Assembly: GCF_004364805.1 (NCBI RefSeq)
Contig: NZ_SOAP01000002.1
Coordinates: 434,001-498,000 of the forward strand
Length of the DNA stretch: 64,000 nt
Direction of reading: 5' to 3'
Source of the DNA: Pelagimonas phthalicica
GTDB lineage: Bacteria > Pseudomonadota > Alphaproteobacteria > Rhodobacterales > Rhodobacteraceae
Shown: positions 25,285 to 33,172 of the stretch, piece by piece
Numbering within the stretch: the stretch's first letter is position 1
How the letters are laid out: every line of letters begins with the position of its first letter
Position numbers and translations under genes: made by a program
The notes under the pieces: generated by a model
The model's database searches: none
What the model saw: only the letters and a program-made list of their open reading frames with translations
What the model was told of the DNA's origin: nothing

Positions 25285-26541
25285 TTAGAAGGACATGCTC
25301 AGTGACACGCCGACACCAAAAGCAGAGTTGCCTTCAAACTTGGTGCCGCTCGCGTCTTCGGCATCACCGAGCTTCACATACTCCATCCCGCCTCGGATCT
25401 TGATGTTGTCTTTGGTGTACTGACCACCAACACCGAAGGCGAACATACCGTCTGTGGGTGCCAAACGAGATGCTACGCCGCCGTTCGACTTTTCATAGCG
25501 AACCTGCGCAAAACCCGAGGTGTAATCTGTAAATTTGCGACCGACACCAAGGCGGTAGGTGATGGTGTCATTGTCAAACCCGGTGATTTCAGAACCGGTC
25601 AGATCAGAATACTCAGGCGGGCGTACTTCCCATTTCGACCATTCCGTCCATTTGATGCTGCCAAACACAAGAGTGTCTTTTGCAACGCCCGACTGAAAGT
25701 CGAGTGTCAAAGACTGGGGCATCTCAACTTCGGTTTTTGTATCGGCACCGATACCGAGGCCCGGCAAAGCTTCCCGTGTATCGAATGTGTGCGTGATCGC
25801 ACTTTCATATGTCAAAGCGACACGAAGTGCGATTTCCTGCTTTTCGTACGCGGCACCAACGACATAGCCCCAATCGCCGGTCTTGTCGCCCTTGGCGGTG
25901 TAATCAAGAATGTTTGGAGCAGCGCCTGCGCCGCCGCCATAGGCGGCCAACACGCCGTTCAGTTGCGCAGCCGTTCCAACCGCGGTCAAATACTGAGTGT
26001 GCAGCGGATGCAACGGATCTGCGGCACCCAACCCGGCCAAAGTATCAGCGGCGGTTTGCGCTTCGTCTGCACCGGCTTGAACCCGAGGCGCAAAAAACTG
26101 GCCGGGAATTACGATGTTGGCATCGCTTTGAACGTAGCGAAAACCGCCATAGACCGAGAAACGATCTGTTACGCCATAACGAAGGATGGCTGCGATCTGC
26201 TTGCTGTCCCATTCTGCGGCCAACCCAGTATATGCTCCGGCAGTATATTCCGCGTCAGCCCCGTAAGCATCGTTCAAGAAAAGCCCAAACGACAAACGTT
26301 CGCCAAAGTCACCCTTGTAGGATGCAGACGTCGCGACGTAGTTCTTAGACATGTTTCCTGTCGACCCACCGCCCACATAGTCACCAGAAACCCTGGGGTT
26401 CACAAAGGTCGCCGAAACAGAAGCCTGATGGCCATCCTGAAACAAAATACCGTAATCGTTGCTCGCGCGCTCAATGCCAGCGGCGGATGCGGCTGACGCT
26501 GTCGCTATGACCGCGCCTGCGGTCCAGAGTGTTTTTTTCAT
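25285..26541 (-). CDS. fadL: OmpP1/FadL-family outer membrane protein
   Basis: The 418-residue protein has a signal peptide (MKKTLWTAGAVIATASAASAAG) and the FadL opening GIERASNDYGILFQDG. It alternates as amphipathic strands and ends in Phe (GVSLSMSF), as outer-membrane barrels do. YNLG-like repeats and a final KIRGGMEYVKLGD segment fit FadL. It probably carries long-chain fatty acids or other hydrophobic compounds across the outer membrane. The ATG at 26541 with GAGGGAAG upstream is preferred over an earlier one at 26601 that lacks a signal peptide. A strong terminator follows. It stands alone. Confidence 0.9.
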   Translation of the reverse strand: MKKTLWTAGAVIATASAASAAGIERASNDYGILFQDGHQASVSATFVNPRVSGDYVGGGSTGNMSKNYVATSASYKGDFGERLSFGLFLNDAYGADAEYTAGAYTGLAAEWDSKQIAAILRYGVTDRFSVYGGFRYVQSDANIVIPGQFFAPRVQAGADEAQTAADTLAGLGAADPLHPLHTQYLTAVGTAAQLNGVLAAYGGGAGAAPNILDYTAKGDKTGDWGYVVGAAYEKQEIALRVALTYESAITHTFDTREALPGLGIGADTKTEVEMPQSLTLDFQSGVAKDTLVFGSIKWTEWSKWEVRPPEYSDLTGSEITGFDNDTITYRLGVGRKFTDYTSGFAQVRYEKSNGGVASRLAPTDGMFAFGVGGQYTKDNIKIRGGMEYVKLGDAEDASGTKFEGNSAFGVGVSLSMSF

Positions 26542-26668
26542 ATCTTCCCTCGTCCCGGTTTTCGGGTTGTCTCCAAGCATTATGGTAAAAGCACCATTCA
26601 AGCCCGGTCAATTTTGACTATACGTAAAGGTGACGTGGTTCGACGCTGCGTCACGTTTTTGTAACACT

Positions 26669-27535
26669 CTAAGAGTGCGCTTTTCGCGTCTCAAACCAGA
26701 TATTGGTGTAGTTGGCCGCAAAGATGATCAAAGCGCCAAGAAAAACAAAGCCATCCAACGGTTCCTGATACAGCAACATCCCGACCAGGGCGATCACGGG
26801 CAGGCGGGTGAAATCGATTGGGATCACGACGGTTGCGGGCGCGAGGCCCAGCGCTGTTGTCAGGCAGAAATGCGCAACAAGGCCCGCGACCGAGATCAAA
26901 ACCACCCAAGGCAATGAATCCAGCGAGGGCAGGGCAATATCGCCATCATACCCAGCGCAGATAAGCCCCATCCCTGCCTGCATCAGTGTCAGCCAGAACA
27001 GGATATTGGTGATCGAGGTCTTGCGCGTCAAAAGCCGTGTGAACACCGCAGAGCCCGCAAAGCCTATCGCGGCCAGCGCAGCTGCGAGTTGGCCAAAGCT
27101 GAGATTGTCGGCTTCGGGACGGGTGACGATCAGAATGCCAATAAAGCCGATAAGGGCTGCGAGGACGCGGTTGAGGCTGAGCCGTTCTTGCAAGACCAAG
27201 GGGCTGAGCAGCAAAACCCAGATGGGTGAGGTGAATTCGAGCGCAAAGACCTGGGCAAGGGGGATGACCGTCAGGGCAAAGAACCACAGGTTTTGCCCGG
27301 TGAAATGTGCGAGGTTGCGTAGGAAATGCAGTCCCAAATTAGAGCGCTCGATTTGGTGGCGGGTGCCGACAATGTGCGAGACGCTTAAGACGATCACGAT
27401 CCCGATCAGCGAGCGATACATCATGATCTCAAACGTATCGAGATCCAGGCTCACCGCCCGTCCGGCAATGGCCATGGAGGTGAAAGACAGGATCGCTCCG
27501 GTCATCCAGAGGCTCGCCTTGAGAATGTTGCTCAT
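26669..27535 (-). CDS. EamA-family drug/metabolite transporter
   Basis: The 288-residue membrane protein has the ten-helix, two-repeat EamA layout of the drug/metabolite transporter superfamily. The first repeat covers residues 1-140 (FTGQNLWFFALTVIPLAQVFALEFTSPIW spans its core) and the second 145-285 (FCLTTALGLAPATVVIPIDFTRLPVIALVG). GRPVA-like basic residues lie between helices. Such proteins export metabolites or amino acids, but this member's substrate is unknown. It is a single gene, 85 bp downstream of the MprF-like gene on the same strand. Confidence 0.88.
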   Translation of the reverse strand: MSNILKASLWMTGAILSFTSMAIAGRAVSLDLDTFEIMMYRSLIGIVIVLSVSHIVGTRHQIERSNLGLHFLRNLAHFTGQNLWFFALTVIPLAQVFALEFTSPIWVLLLSPLVLQERLSLNRVLAALIGFIGILIVTRPEADNLSFGQLAAALAAIGFAGSAVFTRLLTRKTSITNILFWLTLMQAGMGLICAGYDGDIALPSLDSLPWVVLISVAGLVAHFCLTTALGLAPATVVIPIDFTRLPVIALVGMLLYQEPLDGFVFLGALIIFAANYTNIWFETRKAHS

Positions 27536-27620
27536 GTGATACCTCTATTCCGCGCGCTTGTCTGACAGAGCAGAGGGTACTGGGAATAGCAAGCCCATCC
27601 GAGTGGATTTACGTATGAAC

Positions 27621-29486
27621 TTATCCGGTTTCGCGCAGCTTTGTTAGACATGGCAAAGGTGCAGTTTCCCCCGTGATCAAGGCGTCAACCTGCCAGCGTT
27701 CGGCGGTTGTGTAAGGTATGGCGGGTGGACGCAACACGGTGCGCATGATGTCCAGCGCGCATATGATCAACGCCATTCTGTTGGGCGCGGCCATGTATAA
27801 TGGCCGCCAGCGTGGCGCAAAGCTGGCTTTGAAACGGGTCAGACCCGGCGGCAAACTTAGACGCTTGGCAAGGTGCGGGTGTGGCACGGCGGCAAGGCAA
27901 ACCTCGTCAATTTCTCGCTCCTGCGCCCATGTGATCATGTAATCCATCAACCCATGCATGGTTCCGTTTGGAATATCAGACCGATGGCGCATGAGGTCGA
28001 GGCTTAGGACGCCCGGTGCACTCAGCCCCGAGATAAAGCCGATCAGCACACCATTCTGATAGGCCCCGAACAAAGGCTTATCCAGAAGGTAGAGCGGACA
28101 AAACCGGCCCATGGTCAGCCCACGTTCCTGACCGTGCTGTTCCTCCCATTCCTTATGAATGGCATGCAAGGAGGGCCAGTCAGGGGCGTCTATCGGAGCA
28201 AAGACCACCTTGGCCTTGCTGGCCTTACGCAAGAAACGCCGTAACTGGCGCCTTTCTGGGCCGGTTGTGCTGTAGCTGCGCGTATCGATAACCGCCTCAT
28301 GCGCTATGGCGGTGACGGTCCAACCGTTCTTGCGGGCCTGAACCGCATCTTGGGCGGTGACTTTGTAAAGGCAGGCATGACGATTTTGCGTAAAGGCCCG
28401 GCGGCGCAGGGGCGTGAGGAGCTCTGCAATCTGGCCCCGGCTCGGCCCTAGAAACAGGGCTAAGCTTTGCGGCGTTTCCAGCAATTCGGCCTCAGCCGTT
28501 TTTTGGCGCAGGCCCTGTGTTCTGGATTGACGCGTGATAGCATGTTCCGCCCGCGAACCCTGCTGGACAAGGGGCTGCACGATTTCCAGGTCAGGTGTTT
28601 CAACACGCCCCAAAGCCGCATAGGTCAATCCTGCGATGCAGGGAATAACGTAATAGACCAGCCGAAAGGCGATCAGGGCCGCAGCCAGTCCCGCGACATC
28701 GGATGCGGGGATAAGCGCCAACAAGGCCAATTCAAACGGTCCAACGCCACCGGGGGTGCCGCCCATCATGCCGGCCCCCAGGGCCAAGGCAAAAGCTGCC
28801 ACAAGAATTGGCAGCGAGGGCGCAATCTCTGGCGGCAGCAACAGGTGAAGCGCGAGACCGGCAAAGATCAGGTCGCACCCTGCAAGCAACGTCATCTGGG
28901 ACATGGCGCGCAGGCTGGGGAGGTTGAGTTTGAAGCCAAACAGCCTCAATTCCGGATAGCACAACAAAACGCCACCGAACCCAAGGGCCGCGATTGGAAA
29001 CAACAGAAAGGCAAGCCAGGATTGCCCGATGAGCAAGGGCAGGGCGATTGTCGCACTGAGCAAGGCCCAAGCGCTCAGAAAACCAAGCGTGACAAACCCG
29101 GTGACACGGGCGATTTGGGCATGTCCCAAGGCGGGCATCAACCGCCAGCGAATAGCTGCGCCGATGACGGGGCCAAAACCTGTGGTCTGACCAATGGCGA
29201 TGGCGGCGGCCCCGGCGTGGCGGGCCGCGCGTGCCGGCATAGCTGTGCCGAAATGGCGATGTGCGATCACGTCATACTGCGCCACCGCCCAAAAGCTGAT
29301 CACGCTTGCCAAAAGGGCTGCAGCCCAACGCCAATGCGGGATTGCCTCAAACGATTGCTGGACAGCGAACCAATCCAGGTCTTGGGTCTTGGTCCACAAT
29401 AACCCCATAAAGCCCAGGCCAATCGCCAAGGGCAGCAGGCGTTTGACCACATCGCCCGATTGCAAGAGTTTTGATTTGACCACCAC
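27621..29486 (-). CDS. MprF-like protein: flippase-type membrane domain plus DUF2156 domain
   Basis: The 621-residue protein has an N-terminal membrane domain of about eight helices (residues 15-310, with GQTTGFGPVIGAAIRWRLMP and GGTPGGVGPFELALLALI, the LPG_synthase_TM hallmarks). A soluble GNAT-like DUF2156 domain occupies residues 340-600 (CLYKVTAQDAVQARKNGW, MGRFCPLYLLDKPLFGAYQ, MHGLMDYMITWAQEREIDE). MprF and LpiA use this architecture to add lysine or alanine to phosphatidylglycerol and flip the product, giving resistance to cationic peptides and acid. This member is over 200 residues shorter than typical MprF, mostly in the membrane part. The amino acid donor and lipid are unknown. Confidence 0.85.
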   Translation of the reverse strand: MVVKSKLLQSGDVVKRLLPLAIGLGFMGLLWTKTQDLDWFAVQQSFEAIPHWRWAAALLASVISFWAVAQYDVIAHRHFGTAMPARAARHAGAAAIAIGQTTGFGPVIGAAIRWRLMPALGHAQIARVTGFVTLGFLSAWALLSATIALPLLIGQSWLAFLLFPIAALGFGGVLLCYPELRLFGFKLNLPSLRAMSQMTLLAGCDLIFAGLALHLLLPPEIAPSLPILVAAFALALGAGMMGGTPGGVGPFELALLALIPASDVAGLAAALIAFRLVYYVIPCIAGLTYAALGRVETPDLEIVQPLVQQGSRAEHAITRQSRTQGLRQKTAEAELLETPQSLALFLGPSRGQIAELLTPLRRRAFTQNRHACLYKVTAQDAVQARKNGWTVTAIAHEAVIDTRSYSTTGPERRQLRRFLRKASKAKVVFAPIDAPDWPSLHAIHKEWEEQHGQERGLTMGRFCPLYLLDKPLFGAYQNGVLIGFISGLSAPGVLSLDLMRHRSDIPNGTMHGLMDYMITWAQEREIDEVCLAAVPHPHLAKRLSLPPGLTRFKASFAPRWRPLYMAAPNRMALIICALDIMRTVLRPPAIPYTTAERWQVDALITGETAPLPCLTKLRETG

Positions 29487-29572
29487 ACCACTCCACTCAA
29501 GTTGCCAAAGGTTTAGCAGTCAGAGTGCTTTGCGCGGGTTAATGCTACATTTTGAATATGTGGAATTGTTCA

Positions 29573-29605
29573 CAAAAACAAAAAGGCACCCTAACGGGTG
29601 CCTTT
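29573..29605 (-). terminator. Terminator after ATPase zeta inhibitor gene
   Basis: A perfect 10-bp stem (aaaggcaccc / gggtgccttt) with a four-base loop is followed on the minus strand by TTTTTGTTTTTG. It lies 26 bases past the DUF1476 stop codon. Confidence 0.85.
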
Positions 29606-29631
29606 CAAATTGTTCTGTCAAAGTGTCTAGA

Positions 29632-29943
29632 TCAGACTTCGTTGACCATCTGCTCTTTGGCGACCAGCAGCAATTCCGCCATTTTTGCGCGAATTTCTTC
29701 GGCGGTCACATCGCCCATATCGCCAACAACCTTGCGCACGACATCCTCGTGGCCGGCTTCTTCAAAGTCAGCAACGATGACTTCTTTGGCATATGCTTCG
29801 GCTTCGTCACCGGTTTTGCCCATCTTTTCAGCGGCCCAAAGACCCAGCAGCTTGTTGGCGCGGGCCTGTGCCTTGAAGTTCATTTCTTCGTCATGCGCGA
29901 ACTTGTTTTCGAATGCGCTTTCACGCTCGTCGAAGGTTGTCAT
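29632..29943 (-). CDS. F1-ATPase zeta-type inhibitor (DUF1476)
   Basis: This 103-residue protein has the DUF1476 pattern MTTFDERESAFENKFAHDEE, then ARANKLLGLWAAEKMG, followed by a helical C-terminus. The Paracoccus denitrificans homologue, the zeta subunit, inserts its N-terminal helix into F1-ATP synthase and blocks ATP hydrolysis. The same role is likely here, stopping ATP wastage when the proton gradient falls. The start at 29943 matches the known N-terminus; the open frame continues upstream over the promoter without conserved sequence. It is divergent from purC and followed by a strong terminator. Confidence 0.93.
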   Translation of the reverse strand: MTTFDERESAFENKFAHDEEMNFKAQARANKLLGLWAAEKMGKTGDEAEAYAKEVIVADFEEAGHEDVVRKVVGDMGDVTAEEIRAKMAELLLVAKEQMVNEV

Positions 29944-30125
29944 TGATTTGGCTCCCTCGGGATGAATGTTTCCTTTTCGATATGTGACAACTTGCGCTTG
30001 GGTGCAAGTGCCGAAGCGCCGCAGATGCCACAATGCTTGCGGCTGAGCCCAGCTTGGCCTATGTGTGCGCCACCCGCAATGCAGGGCGTTTGGCCCCTCT
30101 GCGACCTGATATGGAAAGGGCTCCG

Positions 30126-30887
30126 ATGACACGGCGCAAAAAGATCTACGAAGGCAAGGCAAAAACCCTGTATGAAGGGCCGGAGCCGGGCACGATTGTG
30201 CAGTATTTCAAGGATGACGCCACCGCGTTCAACGCCGAAAAGAAAGATGTCATCGAGGGCAAGGGCGTGTTGAACAACATGCTGAGCGAATATTTCATGA
30301 CCGGCCTTGGTGCTGTGGGGGTACCGACCCATTTCATCAAACGTCTGAACATGCGCGAACAGCTGGTCCGTGCCTGTGAGATCGTGCCGCTTGAAGTGAT
30401 CGTACGCAATTATGCCGCGGGCTCGATCTCCAAACGTTTGGGCATCGAAGAAGGCACCGCCATGCCGCGCCCGATTGTGGAATATTGCTATAAGGATGAT
30501 GCGCTGGGGGATCCGCTGGTCACCGAAGAGCATATCGCCGCCTTTGGCTGGGCCAGCCAGCAGGATATGGACGATATCGTCGCGCTGGCCTTGCGGGTCA
30601 ATGATTACCTGTCGGGTCTGATGTATGGTGTTGGCATCCGTCTGGTCGATTTCAAAATCGAAATTGGCCGCATCTATGAAGGGGATTTCCAGCGCCTGGT
30701 CGTGGCTGATGAAATCAGCCCCGACAGCTGCCGCCTGTGGGATATTGAAACCGGTCAAAAGCTGGACAAGGACGTGTTCCGCCGTGATCTCGGCAGCTTG
30801 ACTGACGCCTACACCGAGGTGGCCAAACGTCTGGGTGTTATGCCCAAACAGGCAAACCCGGTCAGCAAGCCGACCCTGATCAATTAA
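30126..30887 (+). CDS. purC: SAICAR synthetase (phosphoribosylaminoimidazole-succinocarboxamide synthase)
   Basis: This enzyme joins aspartate to CAIR using ATP in purine synthesis. The 253 residues start [18 protein letters not shown] and include [41 protein letters not shown] and the aspartate site [12 protein letters not shown]. Length and motifs are standard. The start at 30126 is the family start and has GGAAAGGG before it; a longer in-frame reading from 30033 adds non-conserved sequence. The other pur genes purS and purQ follow 4.6 kb later, after two protease genes. Confidence 0.96.
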   Translation: MTRRKKIYEGKAKTLYEGPEPGTIVQYFKDDATAFNAEKKDVIEGKGVLNNMLSEYFMTGLGAVGVPTHFIKRLNMREQLVRACEIVPLEVIVRNYAAGSISKRLGIEEGTAMPRPIVEYCYKDDALGDPLVTEEHIAAFGWASQQDMDDIVALALRVNDYLSGLMYGVGIRLVDFKIEIGRIYEGDFQRLVVADEISPDSCRLWDIETGQKLDKDVFRRDLGSLTDAYTEVAKRLGVMPKQANPVSKPTLIN

Positions 30888-30948
30888 GCAGCTTTGGCCG
30901 TTTGGGCCCGCTATGCTAGACTAAGCGCATTCGCCCAGGGAGGTTTGA

Positions 30949-33063
30949 ATGCGCTTTTTTATTGCTCGCTTTTGTTCTGCCTTGTTGTGTTTTTCGGCGG
31001 CCTTGCCAGTTTCGGCGCAGGACATAGAATTTGACCCCGCCGATTATGGCAAGATCATCGTCGCCCCGCGCCAATCGGCTCAAGGCAATTTGATCCTGGA
31101 ACAGGCCTTTGGCTCGTATCAGAACGAACCCGTGGCCATCTATTCTGAAAACAGCGCCGCGCGTCGTTTGGGTGTCCCAGTCGGGCGGCTGGACATTTTC
31201 AGCGACAATAACAAGCTCGGGTTTTGCACGGCTTTTATTGTCGATGACAGCCATGTGGTGACCAACAATCACTGCATTCCCGGCATTGGCAGCGCCCGTG
31301 TTGTCAGCGCGCAATTGGTTATGGGGTTCACGGATCAGGCCCTGGGGCAGGGGGCGAAGAAATTTCAGGTGCTCACCGACCCGGTCGAAACCAATCGAGA
31401 GCTGGATTACAGCGTGCTTAAGGTCTTTGGAAACCCGTCCGAAGAATTCGGCACTGTGACCTTGACCGATGCTGAGCCTCCAAATGGCGGGTTCCTTTGG
31501 ATCATTGGCCATCCAGCCGGGCAGGCGCAGCATATCAGCCGCGAGGGTTGCGCGGCGACGGACCCGGCGGTGTCTTCTGAGGGTAAACTGGTTCATAGCT
31601 GTGACACGCTGGTCGGAAATTCCGGATCGCCGGTTTTCAACATCCTCGATCAGACCGTGGTCGGCCTGCATCATGCTGGTGATAGCCGCACGGGCTTTAA
31701 CTATGCCATTCCGATGCAGCGGATCTTGCAAGACAGTCAGGTCTTGCCTGCGCTGTTGCCCTTGAAAGAAGGGCCGGTCGCGGCGCTGCCAGAAGCGGAT
31801 GAGGCCTGCAATGTCATGTGGCAGGAAAACTCGAACGCGGGCTGTGAGGCGTTGATTGCGTTTCAAACCGCCTGCCCAACCCATCCCATGATCACCGCGG
31901 CATCCATTCTCAAAGACCAGATTTGTCAGATCGAAGAGGATGCGAAACAAGCGGTACTGGACGAACAAGAGCTGTCCAAGCTCAAGTTGAAGACCCGGGA
32001 GATCGCATTCAAAGCCGAATTGCTGGAAACGCGTATTGAAGGCACTCAGGACCGGGTTGAAGATGTCGAACTGGTAATCCGCGAACGTGGCTATGCGACC
32101 GACCAGCTTGAGATGCGGATCAATTGGGCCGAGGCGGAAGAAGACATTCTGCCCATGCATCTGAACTTCAAGGCGGAATTGGTCGAACTCAAGGTTGATA
32201 TCCGCGCAATGAAGGGGTTCGGTCGGCGGATGGCGCATGAAACGGACCCTTATTACGTGCGCGACCATCCGCAAATCATGACGAAACTTCTGACCAAATT
32301 GGAAGCTCGGGAACAAGTGATGGAGGCGATTGCCAAAGAGATCAACGACCGTTTCTTTGCCGCAAATGCCGCCTCGGGCCGGATCAGCGCCCATAAGGAT
32401 GTGGCTATTCCAATGGCGGAGCTGCGCCAAACCGCCAAGACATGGATGCTTGGCCGACAAGCACTGACCGAAGAGCGTATGGAGCGTATCCGTGCTGCGC
32501 GCTCAGGGTTGGATACGCTCTATAAGGAAATGGCACAGGTCAAGTCAGATCAAGAGGCGCGACCGCAGCCGATCAAGTCGGTTATCAAAGCTCTGGAATT
32601 TGATCTGAAGGATGGTGAATTCCTCAAGCAACACTTGCAGATCTTGATCGACCTCTCGGAAAAACGCCTGCCTTTGACGCAGGAAAGCATCGATGCCTTG
32701 CCACGTATGAAGACGCAACGGGATGTCGCTTCGCTTGTGTCAAACGTGTCCTTTGATGCTTTGTTTGTGTATCGCGAGATGGCCAATATCGAAGGCGATT
32801 TGGCCCGAGAAACCGCAGAGTTTCAGGCGGTCAAAGCCAAGATAGTGGCAGATGAACAAGCCCTGGCGGGCGGCTATCATCCGGAACAGTTTCTGTTTCC
32901 GGACAAATTCAACATGGCTTTGTTGCAGAAATTTCTGGAAACCACTGATCTGTCGCGCATCGAAAAAGAAGACATCGTAACGGTCATCACCGAGAATGGC
33001 GACGATCCAGAACAACTTGCATCCATGCTAGAGGAGCTGCGGCTCGCCTTTAGCCCGTATTGA
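30949..33063 (+). CDS. Secreted V8/trypsin-like serine protease with helical C-terminal region
   Basis: The 704-residue protein has a signal peptide (cleavage near VSA, residue 23) and a protease domain over residues 30-250. The triad is His108 (TNNHCIPG), Asp153 (NRELDYSVLKV) and Ser225 (GNSGSP). A short Cys-containing module follows (residues about 270-325, four Cys around MWQEN). Residues 325-704 are almost entirely charged helices, probably coiled coils. The first 320 residues are clearly paralogous to the next gene, including GFCTAFIVD and LWIIGHP. The protein should act in the periplasm or outside the cell. CAGGGAGG precedes the ATG. Substrate and role are unknown; it is not DegP-like, as no PDZ domain is seen. 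Confidence 0.88.
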   Translation: MRFFIARFCSALLCFSAALPVSAQDIEFDPADYGKIIVAPRQSAQGNLILEQAFGSYQNEPVAIYSENSAARRLGVPVGRLDIFSDNNKLGFCTAFIVDDSHVVTNNHCIPGIGSARVVSAQLVMGFTDQALGQGAKKFQVLTDPVETNRELDYSVLKVFGNPSEEFGTVTLTDAEPPNGGFLWIIGHPAGQAQHISREGCAATDPAVSSEGKLVHSCDTLVGNSGSPVFNILDQTVVGLHHAGDSRTGFNYAIPMQRILQDSQVLPALLPLKEGPVAALPEADEACNVMWQENSNAGCEALIAFQTACPTHPMITAASILKDQICQIEEDAKQAVLDEQELSKLKLKTREIAFKAELLETRIEGTQDRVEDVELVIRERGYATDQLEMRINWAEAEEDILPMHLNFKAELVELKVDIRAMKGFGRRMAHETDPYYVRDHPQIMTKLLTKLEAREQVMEAIAKEINDRFFAANAASGRISAHKDVAIPMAELRQTAKTWMLGRQALTEERMERIRAARSGLDTLYKEMAQVKSDQEARPQPIKSVIKALEFDLKDGEFLKQHLQILIDLSEKRLPLTQESIDALPRMKTQRDVASLVSNVSFDALFVYREMANIEGDLARETAEFQAVKAKIVADEQALAGGYHPEQFLFPDKFNMALLQKFLETTDLSRIEKEDIVTVITENGDDPEQLASMLEELRLAFSPY

Positions 33064-33172
33064 TCCCGCAAGCGCGAAATTAAAACCTATGAGGCAAGGT
33101 ATTCTTTACTTGGCGGAACCTTGGGGGCCGCGTTAGGCTCTGGGTAATCTATTTACATCCGGGGACATTGCC

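Noticed and set aside
30916-32460. 514-codon minus-strand frame opposite the first protease
   Set aside because: The plus strand has an intact catalytic triad and signal peptide; the antisense product has no recognisable domain.
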